Of a stretch of DNA of 64,000 nt, positions 61,730 through 64,000 are shown in pieces. Made by a program: the position numbers and the translations under genes. The stretch's first letter is position 1. The number at the start of each line of letters is the position of its first letter. Under the pieces are notes generated by a model. That model saw only the letters and a program-made list of their open reading frames with translations, searched no databases and was not told the DNA's origin. Source of the stretch: PALSA-1006 sp041660815 (GTDB lineage Bacteria > Pseudomonadota > Gammaproteobacteria > Burkholderiales > Gallionellaceae); NCBI GenBank assembly GCA_041660815.1, contig JBAZVN010000003.1, positions 1 through 64,000 on the forward strand, written 5' to 3'.

Positions 61730-62176
61730 ATGCCTAATCCACACAAACTCTCTTTATCGGTGCAATATGCCAGCAACGCACCCGATCTGCCGACACGCCA
61801 GCAACTGCGGCGCTGGATAAAAATTGCACTGGAACAAGATGTGCAGATCGCATTGCGTATCGTCGATGAAATCGAGGGGCGTGCATTAAATCTGAGTTAT
61901 CGCAACAAAGACTATGCCACCAACGTGCTGACTTTTGTGTATGACGATACCGATCCGCTGTATGCCGATGTGGTTATTTGTGCGCCGGTTGTGGCGCGCG
62001 AAGCAGTAGAGCAGGGTAAAGAATTATTGGCACATTATGCGCATCTGGCCATCCATGCGGCGCTGCATTTGCAGGGGTATGATCACGAAAAAACCGGCGA
62101 TGCGGAAAAAATGGAAGCGCGCGAAACTGCATTGCTGCTGAAATTAAGGTATCCTGCACCCTATCAAGTTAGTTAA
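61730..62176 (+). CDS. ybeY: Endoribonuclease YbeY
   Basis: 148 residues. The zinc-binding motif H-x3-H-x5-H is present as HAALHLQGYDH (His109, His113, His119), with Ala in place of the usual Gly after the first His. YbeY takes part in 16S rRNA 3'-end maturation and ribosome quality control. It lies 26 bases after miaB. The phoH/ybeZ gene that usually stands between them is absent here. Confidence 0.93.
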   Translation: MPNPHKLSLSVQYASNAPDLPTRQQLRRWIKIALEQDVQIALRIVDEIEGRALNLSYRNKDYATNVLTFVYDDTDPLYADVVICAPVVAREAVEQGKELLAHYAHLAIHAALHLQGYDHEKTGDAEKMEARETALLLKLRYPAPYQVS

Positions 62177-62185
62177 AGTTTGGCA

Positions 62186-63031
62186 ATGGACGATACAGAC
62201 AGTATTCAAAAACCCACCTTAATGGAACGGCTCTCCACCTTATTGTTGCGCGAGCCGGAAGATCGCGATCAGCTGATCACCCTGTTGCACAGCGCTTATG
62301 AGCGCAACCTGCTGGATGCGGATGCCCTTTCCATGATGGAGGGCGTTATTCAGGTCTCCGAGCGGCAAGTACGCGAAATTATGATTCCCCGCGCACAAAT
62401 GGATGTCATTGACATCAGCCAGCCGCCCGAAGAATTCATTCCCCACGTTATTACAACCGCCCACTCCCGCTTTCCGGTTACCGAAGGCGACAAAGACAAT
62501 ATCATCGGCATTCTGCTGGCAAAAGATTTACTGCGCTATTACGCGGGTGAAGAATTTGACGTACGCGATATGTTGCGTCCTGCTGTGTTTGTTCCAGAAT
62601 CAAAACGCCTTAATGTATTGCTGCGTGATTTTCGCAGCAACCGCAATCACATTGCCCTAGTGGCCGACGAATACGGCGGCGTATCGGGTATGGTGACAAT
62701 CGAGGATGTACTGGAGCAGATCGTGGGCGACATTGCCGATGAATATGATTTCGATGAAGACGAAGACAATATCATCCGCCAGGATGACGCGCACTGGCGC
62801 GTCAAAGCGGACACTGAAATCACCGACTTTAACGAGATTCTGGGAACAGAATTTAAAGACGGGGATTACGATACGATTGGCGGATTAATCCTTGAGGCCG
62901 CAGGACAACTACCCAAACGCGGCGATGTAATTTCACTGGGGGATTGGCGCTTTACCGTGTTGCGCGCAGATAGTCGCAGATTGCATTCGCTGCTGGTTGA
63001 GCGCTGTATTCAGGATACGAATCCGGATTGA
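62186..63031 (+). CDS. corC: CorC/HlyC-family CBS-domain protein
   Basis: 281 residues without membrane helices. Two CBS domains (about 65-180; VREIMIPRAQMDVID, VADEYGGVSGMVTIEDVLEQIVGDIADEYD) are followed by a CorC_HlyC (transporter-associated) domain (about 195-278). The family is linked to Mg2+/Co2+ efflux or resistance. The gene lies nine bases after ybeY. An in-frame TTG at 62180 is an alternative start. Confidence 0.92.
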   Translation: MDDTDSIQKPTLMERLSTLLLREPEDRDQLITLLHSAYERNLLDADALSMMEGVIQVSERQVREIMIPRAQMDVIDISQPPEEFIPHVITTAHSRFPVTEGDKDNIIGILLAKDLLRYYAGEEFDVRDMLRPAVFVPESKRLNVLLRDFRSNRNHIALVADEYGGVSGMVTIEDVLEQIVGDIADEYDFDEDEDNIIRQDDAHWRVKADTEITDFNEILGTEFKDGDYDTIGGLILEAAGQLPKRGDVISLGDWRFTVLRADSRRLHSLLVERCIQDTNPD

Positions 63032-63054
63032 AGTTAGCCTCACCTTAAACCGCG

Positions 63055-64000
63055 TCAAACCACCAGATCAACCTGCTGCAAGGTTCCCGCGCTCCCATTT
63101 TCATTGAGGTACATTCCGCTGCTGCGTATCTGCCCCTGCAAATCATTGGCCGCATTTTTTAGGTCAAACGCGCTCGCCACATTACCCAGATAGAGTGCGC
63201 CAACCTTCTGTTGTGCGATCGTACTCAGGGTATCCGTTTCGTCATCGGCTTTGCCCCAGACTAACAGCTTGGAAAATATCGGGTCATTTTCGTCTATCCA
63301 ATTATTGTGATCGCTGTCATAGGCGGCCAAATCGGCAAATCCATCACCGCTCAATGCTCCAAATAATTCAGTGCCATTGTCGATCACGCCATTAGCGTTT
63401 TTATCCAGCGCTAAGAAACCACTACCGGACGCAACAAACGCCATGCTCTCGGCTTTGCCATCGCTATTCAGGTCAAAATTAAATTTTGTATCCGTCAAAC
63501 GCGCTGCCGTCCCGTTGAAATTAATCACCAGCGGATCTTTTTTTACGCCATCCCCCTGGCGAATTGACTCATTAGTTTCCTGATAAAACTCGCGCTGCAT
63601 GTTTAATGAAAGTTTAAATTGAATTTCTTTCCCGTCGGAAGTTTTGACGACACCCTGCGCGGCAAAAGACGTGTTCTCGACCTCATAAATAATTTCACGC
63701 TTATCGTATTCAACACCCCAGCCTCGGCGCTTGGTTTCGGTATTTTGCGACACTTCAGCGCTAGATTCAGACGGAACAGGCTCGGCAGAGTCAGGCTGGG
63801 TGAGCTCACTGGCATTAAATAGCTTCACCTTGTAACCGGTCATCGCTTCAATTAAACCAATCAAAAACAGCATGTTGGGATCAGTGGTTTCCGGACTGGC
63901 TTCAGGAGCGGCGGCCACACAGGATTTCGCGTGACATGCGGCCTGACTGCCTGCTGCCGAGATGGTTGCTGTAGTCGGTTGTGGGACAGGATTATTGGAG
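63055..64000 (-). CDS. Protein with EF-hand-like calcium loops, partial at the right edge
   Basis: At least 315 residues are visible. The frame remains open to the window end, so a start at 63918 would be wrong and the true start lies outside. The visible N-terminal part is Pro/Ala/Ser-rich, followed by a beta-rich region. Several Asp/Asn-rich loops follow (DLNSDGKAES, DKNANGVIDNGTELFG, DSDHNNWIDENDP), like the calcium loops of VCBS/dockerin-type proteins. The NGVIDNGTELFG form is common in large exported proteins. Function is unknown. It is convergent with corC. Confidence 0.75.
   Translation of the reverse strand, partial: SNNPVPQPTTATISAAGSQAACHAKSCVAAAPEASPETTDPNMLFLIGLIEAMTGYKVKLFNASELTQPDSAEPVPSESSAEVSQNTETKRRGWGVEYDKREIIYEVENTSFAAQGVVKTSDGKEIQFKLSLNMQREFYQETNESIRQGDGVKKDPLVINFNGTAARLTDTKFNFDLNSDGKAESMAFVASGSGFLALDKNANGVIDNGTELFGALSGDGFADLAAYDSDHNNWIDENDPIFSKLLVWGKADDETDTLSTIAQQKVGALYLGNVASAFDLKNAANDLQGQIRSSGMYLNENGSAGTLQQVDLVV

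Noticed and set aside
63055..63918. Complete 287-residue gene with a GTG start at 63918
   Set aside because: The frame continues open to base 64000 without a stop, with no ribosome site at 63918, so the gene is partial.

Overview
The window is a chromosomal segment from a motile, Gram-negative, probably betaproteobacterial organism; a member of the Nitrosomonadales/Gallionellaceae is my best guess. That guess is inference from gene families and order (MurU-PepP-UbiH-type run, MiaB-YbeY-CorC run, C-minus L33 and L28, CECY-tailed Crp/Fnr regulator, DUF3494 protein, CbbY-type phosphatase of Calvin-cycle bacteria) and from the moderate base composition. No rRNA, CRISPR array, prophage or intact IS element is visible.

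Layout. 1-5.8 kb: the 3' part of a giant two-partner-secretion exoprotein with 288-bp tandem repeats, followed by its TpsB outer-membrane transporter. 5.8-8.0 kb (minus): an AI-2E family permease and a DUF3494 ice-binding-like lipoprotein, divergent from a Crp/Fnr-type regulator. 8.0-13.4 kb (plus): the regulator, an unknown 141-aa protein, a double-domain KaiC-like ATPase, a hybrid histidine kinase with a long Arg-periodic heptad repeat, and a REC-PAS protein; the last four are translationally coupled. 13.6-19.1 kb (plus): a CheB-CheR-PAS fusion overlapping a PAS-GGDEF-EAL protein. 19.1-21.0 kb (minus): a secreted protein, a PAS protein coupled to a 63-aa ORF, then rpmG and rpmB, with a perfect 50-bp palindrome between them. 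21.2-23.8 kb (plus): a CPA2 antiporter and a PsiE-family protein.

23.8-38.3 kb (minus) is a long motility and signalling region: MotD, an HD-GYP phosphodiesterase, small His-rich and DUF2934 proteins, a STAS protein, two twin chemoreceptors with a periplasmic Cache protein and CheW between them, a 1119-aa REC-PP2C-REC-PAS-GGDEF-EAL protein, a PAS kinase and a coiled-coil protein. 38.7-46.5 kb (minus) holds one NarL-type response regulator among three HisKA_3 kinases. Together the window encodes c-di-GMP synthesis and breakdown, chemotaxis and a possible PP2C/STAS partner switch, all of which could bear on a motile/attached decision.

46.7-51.1 kb (plus): a ccdAB toxin-antitoxin pair with its own operator, 43 bp upstream of metH. 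51.1-54.4 kb: a probable tRNA 3'-end remnant followed by island-like genes (an HTH/coiled-coil protein and a class II Fic AMP-transferase with two phased operator palindromes). 54.5-59.9 kb: tandem FKBP genes, murU, pepP, a ubiH-like monooxygenase and cbbY. 60.0-63.0 kb: a 31-aa membrane protein with its own terminator, then miaB, ybeY and corC. The right edge cuts a minus-strand calcium-loop protein of unknown function.

The least explained items are the KaiC-like operon with its 141-aa partner and heptad-repeat kinase, the REC-PP2C-REC-PAS-GGDEF-EAL protein with a nearby STAS protein, a shared C-terminal motif in two small sensory-locus proteins, and the Fic gene with two operators about five helical turns apart and a probable leaderless start.
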